This document shows positions 1-5,796 of a DNA stretch of 6,354 nucleotides, one piece after another (the stretch's first letter is position 1; every line of letters begins with the position of its first letter). This DNA comes from JACDET01 sp038253825. GTDB taxonomy: Bacteria > Patescibacteriota > Microgenomatia > Levybacterales > UBA12049. Location of the stretch: positions 1-6,354 of the forward strand of contig JBBSGT010000060.1 of NCBI GenBank assembly GCA_038253825.1, read 5' to 3'. The notes under the pieces were generated by a model. It had not been told where the DNA came from, did not search any database, and saw only the letters and a list, made by a program, of their open reading frames with translations. The position numbers and the translations under genes are program-made.

Positions 1-227
1 ACAAGAGACCTGAACTTATAACATTGAAGCTGAAGACACCAAAATAACAATAGCGTAGAAAGGCTTGTGGTGCCGTAGAAATAGCGAAAGTCAGAAAAAT
101 GAATACTATCCCATTTATGAGATAAATCCCCTTGAAAAGTTTCGATTTTACGATCTTTGTGGCTTGTTGTTAGTTCGCCTATTCAGGATCGGATGCGTAT
201 GTAAAGCCCGCGTATGAAGAGAAGAGA
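1..227. other. Intergenic region 3' of rpoD, no supported gene
   Basis: I find no recognisable gene, tRNA or strong terminator here. On the + strand one frame stays open from the left edge to a TAA at 45-47 (tail reading KRPELITLKLKTPK), which could be the last codons of a gene entering from the left and converging on rpoD; 14 residues cannot settle this. On the - strand a frame without stops runs from 182 to the left edge, but it has no ATG and resembles nothing I know. A 6-bp all-A/T inverted repeat (113-118 and 122-127) is too weak to call a terminator, so where rpoD transcription ends is not visible. Confidence 0.5.
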
Positions 228-1310
228 CTAGACTAAGTAATCACGCAGTTTATTGCCTCGTGATGGATGACGCAATTTGCGAAGGGCTTTCGCTTCAATC
301 TGGCGGATACGCTCACGGGTGACTTGGAACATACGACCAACTTCTTCAAGTGTCTTTGGACGACCATCATCAAGTCCAAATCGCTCCTTCAAAACACGTC
401 GTTCTCGATCTGATAAAGTACCAAGCACCTGATCAACCTGTTCTTTGAGAAGTTCTCTTGACGCTGAATCAAATAACGTCGGTGCTGAAACATCATGAAT
501 AAAATCTCCAAGCCGACTATCTTCTTCATCCCCGACAGGTGCTTCCAAAGACGCCGGGTTTTGGGAAATCTTAATAATCTCAAGTGCTTTATTCGGTTCA
601 ATACCAAGAACATTCGCAACTTCCTCAGGAGTTGGTTCACGACCGAGTTCCTGCATCAGACGGCGTTGTGAACGAAGAAATCTATTGATATTTTCCACCA
701 TGTGCACGGGAATACGGATGGTACGCGCCTGGTCAGCAATAGCACGAGTTACTGATTGTCGAATCCACCAAGTTGCGTATGTTGAGAACTTAAATCCTCG
801 GCGCCAATCATATTTTTCAACTGCACGGATAAGACCTTGGTTTCCTTCTTGAATAAGATCTAAGAGAGACAAACCACGGCCAATATATTTCTTCGCAATA
901 GAGACAACCAAACGAAGGTTTGAGTTTATAAGCTTTTGCTTTGCACTATCTTCGCTGTTCTCTACTCGCTTTGCTAACTCAATTTCTTCATCAAACGTAA
1001 GTAGGGGAATTCTTCCAATTTCCTTAAGATACATTCTGACAGGATCGCTCACAGAACCTTCAGTCAATACGGTCAAAGCTTCCAGTTCTTTCTCAAGATC
1101 TTCAATTGGTTTCTGATTATCTTGCTGTTGGGCAACTGATTCAAAGACATCGATGCTTGAACGCATCAGTTTGTCATAAAGTGAGTCTAAATCTTCAATA
1201 TGATCTTCAGGCTTAGAGTAAATACCAAGAATTTCATCTTGTGTGATATAGCCGCGCTTTTTAGCTGAGGTAACAACGTCATTTAATAATGGTGATAATT
1301 TCTGGGACAT
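228..1310 (-). CDS. rpoD: RNA polymerase primary sigma factor RpoD (sigma-70 family)
   Basis: This is the housekeeping sigma factor, which binds core RNA polymerase and recognises -10 and -35 promoter elements. I place the start at the ATG at 1310, giving 360 residues. An in-frame ATG six codons earlier (1328) lies upstream of the -10 box and has no ribosome binding site. In the 360-residue numbering, a short region 1.1 (about 8-56, with AKKRGYITQDEI) is followed by region 1.2 (DPVRMYLKEIG, 89-99). Region 2 (about 127-204) carries the -10 recognition and melting helix YATWWIRQSVTRAIADQ and then RTIRIPVHM. Region 3 has ELGREPTPEEVA. Region 4 (about 297-360) has LSDRERRVLKERFGLDDGR and the helix-turn-helix EEVGRMFQVTRERIRQIEAK. 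There is no large insert between regions 1.2 and 2, as in other short RpoD proteins. All core-contacting motifs look intact. It lies 45 bases downstream of dnaG, with its own promoter in the gap and the end of dnaG. Confidence 0.96.
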   Translation of the reverse strand: MSQKLSPLLNDVVTSAKKRGYITQDEILGIYSKPEDHIEDLDSLYDKLMRSSIDVFESVAQQQDNQKPIEDLEKELEALTVLTEGSVSDPVRMYLKEIGRIPLLTFDEEIELAKRVENSEDSAKQKLINSNLRLVVSIAKKYIGRGLSLLDLIQEGNQGLIRAVEKYDWRRGFKFSTYATWWIRQSVTRAIADQARTIRIPVHMVENINRFLRSQRRLMQELGREPTPEEVANVLGIEPNKALEIIKISQNPASLEAPVGDEEDSRLGDFIHDVSAPTLFDSASRELLKEQVDQVLGTLSDRERRVLKERFGLDDGRPKTLEEVGRMFQVTRERIRQIEAKALRKLRHPSRGNKLRDYLV

Positions 1311-1344
1311 GGGTCTATTGTACCACATTTATGAGGCTATGCAA
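1308..1344 (-). promoter_or_regulatory. rpoD promoter placed for a leaderless transcript
   Basis: Read on the - strand, TTGCAT (1344-1339) is followed after 16 bases by TACAAT (1322-1317), preceded by TGG as an extended -10. Six bases later comes the ATG at 1310. With +1 seven bases after the -10, transcription would start on the A of the ATG. There is no Shine-Dalgarno sequence before this ATG. The -10 match and its spacing are seen directly; promoter activity and the leaderless start are inferred. Confidence 0.6.
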
Positions 1345-1355
1345 AATCTTTATTA

Positions 1356-4307
1356 TTAGACCGTGGAATCAATCCGTGAAGCAAGTTCTGAATATGATTT
1401 CCTAAGCTCTGCAACGGTATCCTCAGCACCTTCCTCATCTTTTTGTTTAATTTCGGCTGACAATTCTTTCAGTTTCTTCTGAATATAAATCCGCCTTAAC
1501 TGCTTTGCTGTTTTAGTTATCTCTTCTGTTGCATGTTTCTCATCCACAAACTGCGGTAAGGTCAGAAGAAATCCCGTATCATAACTCGGCACTAACTCTT
1601 TAGGCAATCCATCGGCGAAAGAAGACCCATCAAACTGCGTGTCTTTCTCAAAATGATCGAGCAAATGATCAATAATCTTGTGATAGGCCCGATCTTTCGG
1701 CATAATATCGCTCAGTACTTTCATTGCTTGTTCAAGCACTTTTCGCGGTGAAGCATTTTGAATAATTAAAGCAAGTAAATATTCTTCCAGTAATTCTTCT
1801 TTACTTCGTTTTTGTTTTGGTTGTTCAGCGTGGACTTGTTGTTGCCGAGGCTGCTGTAGCTTACCCAGTTCGCGAACAATACTTTCATATGAAGTATCCA
1901 GGACAGTACTTACTTTTTTAATATAGTGCTCTTTAATAATCTCATTTTTGATAGTGGCAATAACAGGTAATAACTGATCTGCCAATTGCTTCTTCCCGAT
2001 GACCGACTCAAGATCAACGCTCGCAACTGTTTTGTCAAAGAGGTAGTCGTAAATACCAATATCTTCTTTCACAGCTTTTTTAAAAAGTCCTGGTTCTTTT
2101 TGCAAAGCCTCATCAGGATCTTTCCCGCCGGGGATTTCAATAACTGTCGGCGTCAAACCTTTCTTTTCTACGACGGCGAGACTCCGTTTAATGGCCTCCT
2201 GCCCGGCTTTGTCTCCGTCGAAACAAAACGTAATCTTCTGGGCAAATCTGCCCAACAAACTGACTTGACTCTCGGTTAACGCTGTTCCTTTCACTGCCAC
2301 AACATTGGCGACACCATTCTCAAAACACGAAATAACATCAAATTCGCCTTCAACAATAATCGCCTGTTCACTTCTTCGAACTGCGTCTTTGGTCACGTTT
2401 AAGCCGTAAAAATGTTCTCCTTTGTGATAGATCAGTGTTTCTCGAGTATTAATATACTTTGAAGTAGAATCATCTCCCTCCATAATCCTGCCGGCAAAAC
2501 CAACCACATTATCACGATGATCGATCAACGGAAACATCAGCCGTCCTCTGAAAAAATCAACAACATCCCGACCTCTTTCAAACACCACGCCAGCGGCCAC
2601 CAGATCTTCTCTCGTGTATTTTTTCTTGTTCATAAGATAATGCGCCAGTGCATTGCCTTTTGGAGAGAATCCCAGCATAAAGGTTTCGATGACTTTCTGA
2701 CTCACTCCTCGATTTTTTAAATACTCCAGAGCACGTTGTCCTGCAGGATGCTTAGTCAGAACATAATGATAATATTCTTTAGTTAAACTATTAACTTGGT
2801 ACAATCGTTCCTTTTGGGTTGCTAAACCAGTATTCCTCTCTCGTGAAGTCAACTCCACTCCTGTTCGCTTGGCCAACAGACGTAATGCTTCTGGAAATTC
2901 CAACCGTTCGTACTCCATGAGGAAAGTATAAACATCGCCACCCTTGCCGCAATTTGCCACTGCAAAATTTGTTGCAACATAGGAATGGTCTTGATCAACA
3001 GTAAAATTGTAAACTAGGCCTTCATAAGATTCTTGATCCAACCTAGTGATTGGTAAGACCCAATATTCTGTTCCATCAGATTGGTAATAAAGGAGATTAT
3101 ATTTTTGTATCGCCTCTTCGGACCAAATGACCGTATACGCCTCCTTATGATTAACACCTTTTTTGTCTCTTTTTGCTTTCACCACATGAAGTGTTGGAAA
3201 GATGTTAGAGCGAAGTAAAATGTCAACCACTTGCTCTGATAAAACTCGTGAAACTGTTTTAATTGACTTATGTCTGTTTTTTGACCGAGGGGCAATAAAA
3301 TTCGTCCCATCCCCTTTATGAATAGCTTCAACGAGGATCTTTTGTTTTTCTTCAGGCAACTCTTGCAAAAGAAAGGGAATATGCTTATTTACCGCTCCTT
3401 TACTACAAAGGTTTTCAAAGATATTCGCAAGCCTAGCATGACAAGCAGTAACTTCTATCCCAGTTTTATTCCCATTTGAACGTCTATGTATCGTGGCAGT
3501 CAACCCAAAAAGCTGTTTAAGAAGTGCAATAATTTCGGCAGCAAACGCTTCTTCATGGTTTCCTAAACTAAAACGAATATATGCTCTATGAGAGCTTCCT
3601 TCAGCGATATAATAACCAATCAGCTTAAGAAAACTTTCTTCTACCGGAATTTGTAAAGGGATCTTCTTCGACACAGGTCCTAAACGAGTAAATTTAGTAA
3701 GATAGGTAGATAAATCTATTATCGTTACATCTGCTTGTGTTCTATTGACAGGATAAAGGAGTAAATCACCTTTTTGCAATTCTCCAGCAGGTATTTCAAT
3801 GATTGGAAAATATTTTTCAATCAACTTTTGGTACCGAATTGGATCGATCTCTCTAATTTTAAGATAGCTCCTATATCGCTTAGAAAAATCTTTATAATAC
3901 TTTTGTGTATAAGGTGCGCCTCTAAGAGCAAAAACATTATGATCGCTTGTTAATCGAACTTCACCTCCAAGCTTCCTCATTTGTACTTTCACAAGCTTTC
4001 CTTTATATTGCCGCTCCATCCGAGCCGACACTTTTCTGATATTGCCTTTTCCTGAAACTACCCAATGTTTATCATCAATTTCTTCAACAGGATGATACCC
4101 AAACGGAGTTTTTATTTTCTCACCCGGAGGAAAACATCCAAAACAGTGCCAGATTTGCCGTTCCGGTGAAACGACAAAGGAAGGACTTTTTTCGTTATGG
4201 AAAGGACAAGGCGCTTTGAAATTTCTACCGGCCTTTTTTAGCGGAACAGATTCAGAAATAAGGGTAACAATATCAATTTTTTCGCGGATTTGGGAGACTT
4301 CATCCAT
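1356..4307 (-). CDS. dnaG: DNA primase DnaG, interrupted by an in-frame intein
   Basis: This is the replicative primase, which makes RNA primers at the fork with DnaB helicase. The precursor has 983 residues. The N-terminal CHC2 zinc finger has ligands C34, H37, C55 and C453, the last brought into place only after residues 58-452 (the intein) are removed. The spliced product is 588 residues, normal for DnaG. The Toprim_N part follows (about 506-640, with FFRGRLMFPLIDHRDNVVGF and KYINTRETLIYHKG). The TOPRIM catalytic domain has VEGEFDV (E653), FDGDKAG (D697, D699) and KDPDE (D730, D732), so all metal-binding acids are present. A Gln-rich linker (about 818-834) leads to a C-terminal helical region (about 835-983), the usual DnaB-binding part. 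The stop is TAA. The ATG at 4307 has no Shine-Dalgarno sequence but a promoter close upstream. Gene order dnaG-rpoD is the conserved macromolecular-synthesis arrangement. Nothing looks broken in the primase itself. Confidence 0.97.
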   Translation of the reverse strand: MDEVSQIREKIDIVTLISESVPLKKAGRNFKAPCPFHNEKSPSFVVSPERQIWHCFGCFPPGEKIKTPFGYHPVEEIDDKHWVVSGKGNIRKVSARMERQYKGKLVKVQMRKLGGEVRLTSDHNVFALRGAPYTQKYYKDFSKRYRSYLKIREIDPIRYQKLIEKYFPIIEIPAGELQKGDLLLYPVNRTQADVTIIDLSTYLTKFTRLGPVSKKIPLQIPVEESFLKLIGYYIAEGSSHRAYIRFSLGNHEEAFAAEIIALLKQLFGLTATIHRRSNGNKTGIEVTACHARLANIFENLCSKGAVNKHIPFLLQELPEEKQKILVEAIHKGDGTNFIAPRSKNRHKSIKTVSRVLSEQVVDILLRSNIFPTLHVVKAKRDKKGVNHKEAYTVIWSEEAIQKYNLLYYQSDGTEYWVLPITRLDQESYEGLVYNFTVDQDHSYVATNFAVANCGKGGDVYTFLMEYERLEFPEALRLLAKRTGVELTSRERNTGLATQKERLYQVNSLTKEYYHYVLTKHPAGQRALEYLKNRGVSQKVIETFMLGFSPKGNALAHYLMNKKKYTREDLVAAGVVFERGRDVVDFFRGRLMFPLIDHRDNVVGFAGRIMEGDDSTSKYINTRETLIYHKGEHFYGLNVTKDAVRRSEQAIIVEGEFDVISCFENGVANVVAVKGTALTESQVSLLGRFAQKITFCFDGDKAGQEAIKRSLAVVEKKGLTPTVIEIPGGKDPDEALQKEPGLFKKAVKEDIGIYDYLFDKTVASVDLESVIGKKQLADQLLPVIATIKNEIIKEHYIKKVSTVLDTSYESIVRELGKLQQPRQQQVHAEQPKQKRSKEELLEEYLLALIIQNASPRKVLEQAMKVLSDIMPKDRAYHKIIDHLLDHFEKDTQFDGSSFADGLPKELVPSYDTGFLLTLPQFVDEKHATEEITKTAKQLRRIYIQKKLKELSAEIKQKDEEGAEDTVAELRKSYSELASRIDSTV
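2952..4136 (-). other. Intein in DnaG zinc finger (395 residues, with endonuclease domain)
   Basis: This is a protein-splicing element, translated in frame and excised after translation. It starts at Cys58 (CFPPGEKIKTP) and ends at Asn452 (TNFAVAN), followed by Cys453 as the +1 nucleophile. Block A is the N-terminal Cys segment. Block B is VRLTSDHNVFAL with T120 and H123. The N4-like strand is GELQKGDLLLYPV (175-187). Block F is VYNFTVDQDHSYVA with H441. Removing it restores HCFG-CGKGGD, an unbroken CHC2 zinc finger, which fixes both borders to the residue. The penultimate residue is Ala451, not the usual His. Between the splicing halves is a LAGLIDADG endonuclease. In 60-base lines counted by hand the intein is 33-42 % G+C, against 43-57 % in neighbouring primase lines, consistent with separate acquisition. 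Confidence 0.95.
3108..3644 (-). other. LAGLIDADG homing endonuclease domain within the DnaG intein
   Basis: Two dodecapeptide motifs mark a LAGLIDADG homing endonuclease, the part that spreads an intein by cutting intein-less alleles. Motif 1 is LIGYYIAEG (229-237) with acidic residue E236 in the catalytic place. Motif 2 is LVEAIHKGDG (325-334) with D333. They are about 95 residues apart, as expected for the single-chain two-motif class. Both catalytic acids are present and the frame is open, so the nuclease may still be active. The borders given are approximate. Its target would be the intein-less dnaG sequence across the HCFG/CGKGGD junction. Confidence 0.85.
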
Positions 4308-4344
4308 ACGTGGCTATTGTATACTACACAGGTTCATTTAGCAA
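4305..4344 (-). promoter_or_regulatory. dnaG promoter, near-leaderless start
   Basis: On the - strand TTGCTA (4344-4339) is followed by 17 bases and TACAAT (4321-4316); TATACA, shifted two bases, overlaps it. Eight bases then lead to the ATG at 4307, so the transcript would carry a leader of roughly 0-2 bases. No Shine-Dalgarno sequence precedes the ATG. The arrangement matches that in front of rpoD. The elements are seen; activity is inferred. Confidence 0.62.
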
Positions 4345-4355
4345 AACTTTAAGAA

Positions 4356-4380
4356 GGGAAAGAACAAGAGAAACTTTCCC
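4356..4380. repeat. Inverted repeat (7-bp hairpin) upstream of dnaG promoter
   Basis: GGGAAAG (4356-4362) pairs perfectly with CTTTCCC (4374-4380) around an 11-base purine-rich loop. It abuts the longer hairpin at 4381-4418 with no gap, and sits 11 bases upstream of the dnaG -35. It could be the 5' hairpin of a small + strand RNA or a protein-binding dyad; the sequence alone does not decide. Confidence 0.45.
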
Positions 4381-4421
4381 AAATAAAAAGATCTGTTTTT
4401 AGGCAGATCTTTTTATTTTTT
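4381..4421 (+). terminator. Intrinsic terminator-like hairpin, probably bidirectional
   Basis: A perfect 15-bp inverted repeat (4381-4395 and 4404-4418, core AGATCTG/CAGATCT) encloses an 8-base loop. On the + strand it ends in TTTTTATTTTTT, a good U-tract. On the - strand the T-rich outer stem would also serve as a U-tract, so it may work both ways. It has no visible gene to terminate: dnaG starts to its left and runs away from it, and comM starts to its right and also runs away. It may end a small + strand RNA or shield the dnaG promoter from read-through. Confidence 0.7.
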
Positions 4422-4603
4422 GCTTTAAAATGATAAACAATTTTGTATCATTCACCATTTCAAGCTATTTTTAAAAATATAATTTCTTTCGATTTTATAT
4501 TTTTGTAAACTACAAAACTAATGTATCTAGAATAATCACTTTTGTAGGTTGTTAATCCGATGCATCAGATCAACTCCTATAGCATAATACTATTTTCATA
4601 TCG
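4422..4603. other. AT-rich divergent intergenic stretch with repeated TTTTGTA motif
   Basis: No coding signal is seen. The heptamer TTTTGTA occurs at 4441-4447, 4501-4507 and 4540-4546, and its complement TACAAAA at 4511-4517. The middle pair forms a perfect 17-base dyad, TTTTGTA-AAC-TACAAAA, the shape of a repressor operator. A 14-base A/T palindrome lies at 4466-4479 and GATGCATC at 4559-4566. None of the missing N-terminal comM sequence can be read here in any frame I examined. Confidence 0.45.
4501..4517. promoter_or_regulatory. Candidate operator dyad TTTTGTA-AAC-TACAAAA
   Basis: This is a perfect 7-bp inverted repeat with a 3-base centre, and single copies of the same half-site lie 60 bases upstream and 39 bases downstream. 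Such spacing and shape suit a dimeric DNA-binding protein, but the A/T-rich setting makes chance occurrence more likely and no regulator gene is in the window. Confidence 0.25.
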
Positions 4604-4642
4604 TTGTCAAGTATTTCGTTAAGCTGTACAGTAAAACCTATG
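4604..4642 (+). promoter_or_regulatory. Promoter facing the comM remnant, near-leaderless start
   Basis: TTGTCA (4604-4609), 17 bases, then TACAGT (4627-4632) and, seven bases on, the ATG at 4640. The -35 matches the consensus at five of six positions and the spacing is ideal. As at dnaG and rpoD, +1 would fall on or one base before the ATG. It drives, if anything, only a truncated and stop-interrupted gene. Confidence 0.5.
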
Positions 4643-5368
4643 ATTGCTAGAGTCTGTCCGCACCATACCACCTTTCTCGTCGGTCTCATTGGGGAAGGGA
4701 GCAAGCCACAACCAGGAGAGATTACGCTTGCACATCGTGGAGTTCTTTTTCTTGATGAATTTCCTGAATTTCCAAGGATTATCCTAGAAAGCCTACAACC
4801 GATTGAAGATGCCGTCGTTTCTATCTCACGAGCTAAAGGGAAAACTACTTATTCGACCAAGTGCATATTAATTGCCAGCCAGCATCCATGTCCATGTGGA
4901 TATCTTGGGGATAAGTCTCATGTTTGTGCCTGAACACCATCTCAAATTGCTCGGTATAAGAAAAGGGTCTCAGGGCCTCTGCTTGATCGTATTGCTATTC
5001 ACCTCGATATCCCCGCTGTCAAAGTGGAAAAACTAACAGAGCAAGAATCAAATCATGTGGAAAATTCTCAAACTGTCCGCATCAAGGTACAAAAAGCCCG
5101 CGATAGACAAAACTTAAGATACCACGGAACCACCGTTAATTCAAATGCTGAGCTCACTAATAAAACATTTAAGCAATACTGTGAACTTTCAGATGATTAT
5201 GTAACATTGCTACGTAAAGCAGTCAGTTCCTTGGGTCTTTCAGGAAGATCGTATTATCGACTTATTAAACTCTCTCGCACTATCGCTGATCTCACCGATG
5301 AGGAACATATGCACCTCGAGCATGTTGCGCAAGCACTTCAGTATAGACCAAAAGTGGAAATCATTTAA
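4640..5368 (+). pseudogene. comM: comM/yifB (Mg-chelatase-like AAA+ ATPase), truncated with in-frame stop
   Basis: ComM (YifB) is a hexameric AAA+ helicase that promotes branch migration of incoming DNA in natural transformation; full-length proteins have about 500 residues. Only the C-terminal half remains, 242 codon positions from the ATG at 4640. Family motifs in order are PHHT (7-10), the GLIGEGSKPQPGEITLAHRG segment, Walker B VLFLDEFPEF (35-44), QPIEDAVVSISRA, HPCPCGYLGD (82-91), QIARYKKRVSGPLLDRIAIH and the C-terminal LSGRSYYRLIKLSRTIADL with ALQYRP. The N-terminal Lon-like domain and Walker A (P-loop) are absent, so it cannot work as an ATPase. A TGA at 4931-4933 stands where homologues read Cys in the CxC-T-P-x-Q-I motif, yet the same frame continues to TAA at 5366. 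Other oddities are one residue lost in the LRQPLED segment, QH for the usual MN before PCPCG, and IAIH for IDIH. I read it as a decaying gene; a recoded TGA is less likely. Confidence 0.88.
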
Positions 5369-5795
5369 TTAATATATCTTTATAGCGCTTTAAAAAAGTC
5401 GGTAATTGTGAATGGATAGGAGAAGGCACTGTCTTAAAAGTAACAAACTTCACCTTATCAAATTTATTTGGTTCCCCATTCTTTACTTTCTTTGGATCAA
5501 TAAGTACTTTAAAATCTAATGCTACCCAATGAGTAGGACGCCCTTCTCGCGTCCTGTGGACGTCTCTAAAGCCCAGGAATTCAAAAGAGAGTACATTTGT
5601 ACCATATTCTTCTTTTATTTCTTTTTTCAGTGTTCCTTGAACAGTCTCACCAAATTCCAATGCTCCACCTCCAATATCCCATTTACCATGCTCATCGCGA
5701 GTATTACGATTTCGTTGGGCCATAATAAAATTTCCTTTGCCATCATGACAAAAATAAACAATCGTAATTCCAGTAAAATCTGTTCCTTTTTGCAT
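5361..5795 (-). CDS. Nudix hydrolase family protein
   Basis: A 144-residue cytoplasmic protein of the Nudix superfamily, which hydrolyses nucleoside diphosphates linked to another group (oxidised dNTPs, ADP-ribose, nucleotide sugars); the substrate cannot be told from the sequence. The Nudix box spans residues 44-66: G44, five residues, E50, seven residues, then KEIKEEYG (58-65). The metal-binding EE pair (E62, E63) is intact, but Lys replaces the usual Arg of REUxEE. WDIGGGALEFGE before the box is typical. I take the ATG at 5795, one base after the stop of the upstream gene, because the fold begins just after it. A longer in-frame start at 5867 would add 24 residues encoded antiframe to the Gly-rich tail of the neighbour. 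A GGAGG (5811-5807) lies 11 bases upstream. The gene ends in TGA and overlaps the end of the comM remnant by 8 bases, tail to tail. Confidence 0.9.
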   Translation of the reverse strand: MQKGTDFTGITIVYFCHDGKGNFIMAQRNRNTRDEHGKWDIGGGALEFGETVQGTLKKEIKEEYGTNVLSFEFLGFRDVHRTREGRPTHWVALDFKVLIDPKKVKNGEPNKFDKVKFVTFKTVPSPIHSQLPTFLKRYKDILIK

Positions 5796-5796
5796 G

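Noticed and set aside
113..127. Inverted repeat ATTTAT-GAG-ATAAAT as rpoD terminator
   Set aside because: Six A/T pairs only, 100 bases past the stop, and no U-tract on the - strand side.
1..182. Stop-free frame of about 60 codons on the - strand reaching the left edge
   Set aside because: No ATG, no upstream ribosome binding site, no recognisable protein family; such a length arises easily by chance.
1311..1328. ATG at 1328 as the rpoD start
   Set aside because: It lies upstream of the TACAAT -10 box, so it would be outside the transcript from that promoter, and it has no Shine-Dalgarno; usable only by read-through from dnaG.
1986..2720. Open frames on the + strand opposite dnaG
   Set aside because: They are antisense shadows of a well-conserved primase sequence and show no family similarity.
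4466..4479. 14-base palindrome TATTTTTAAAAATA
   Set aside because: Pure A/T in an A/T-rich stretch; a chance low-complexity palindrome cannot be told from a site.
4931..4933. Alternative genetic code in which TGA is sense (Gly or Trp, as in some lineages)
   Set aside because: The Nudix gene ends properly at a TGA, and no TGA occurs inside rpoD, dnaG, Nudix or the DUF2207 frame. The residue expected at the comM TGA is Cys, not Gly or Trp.
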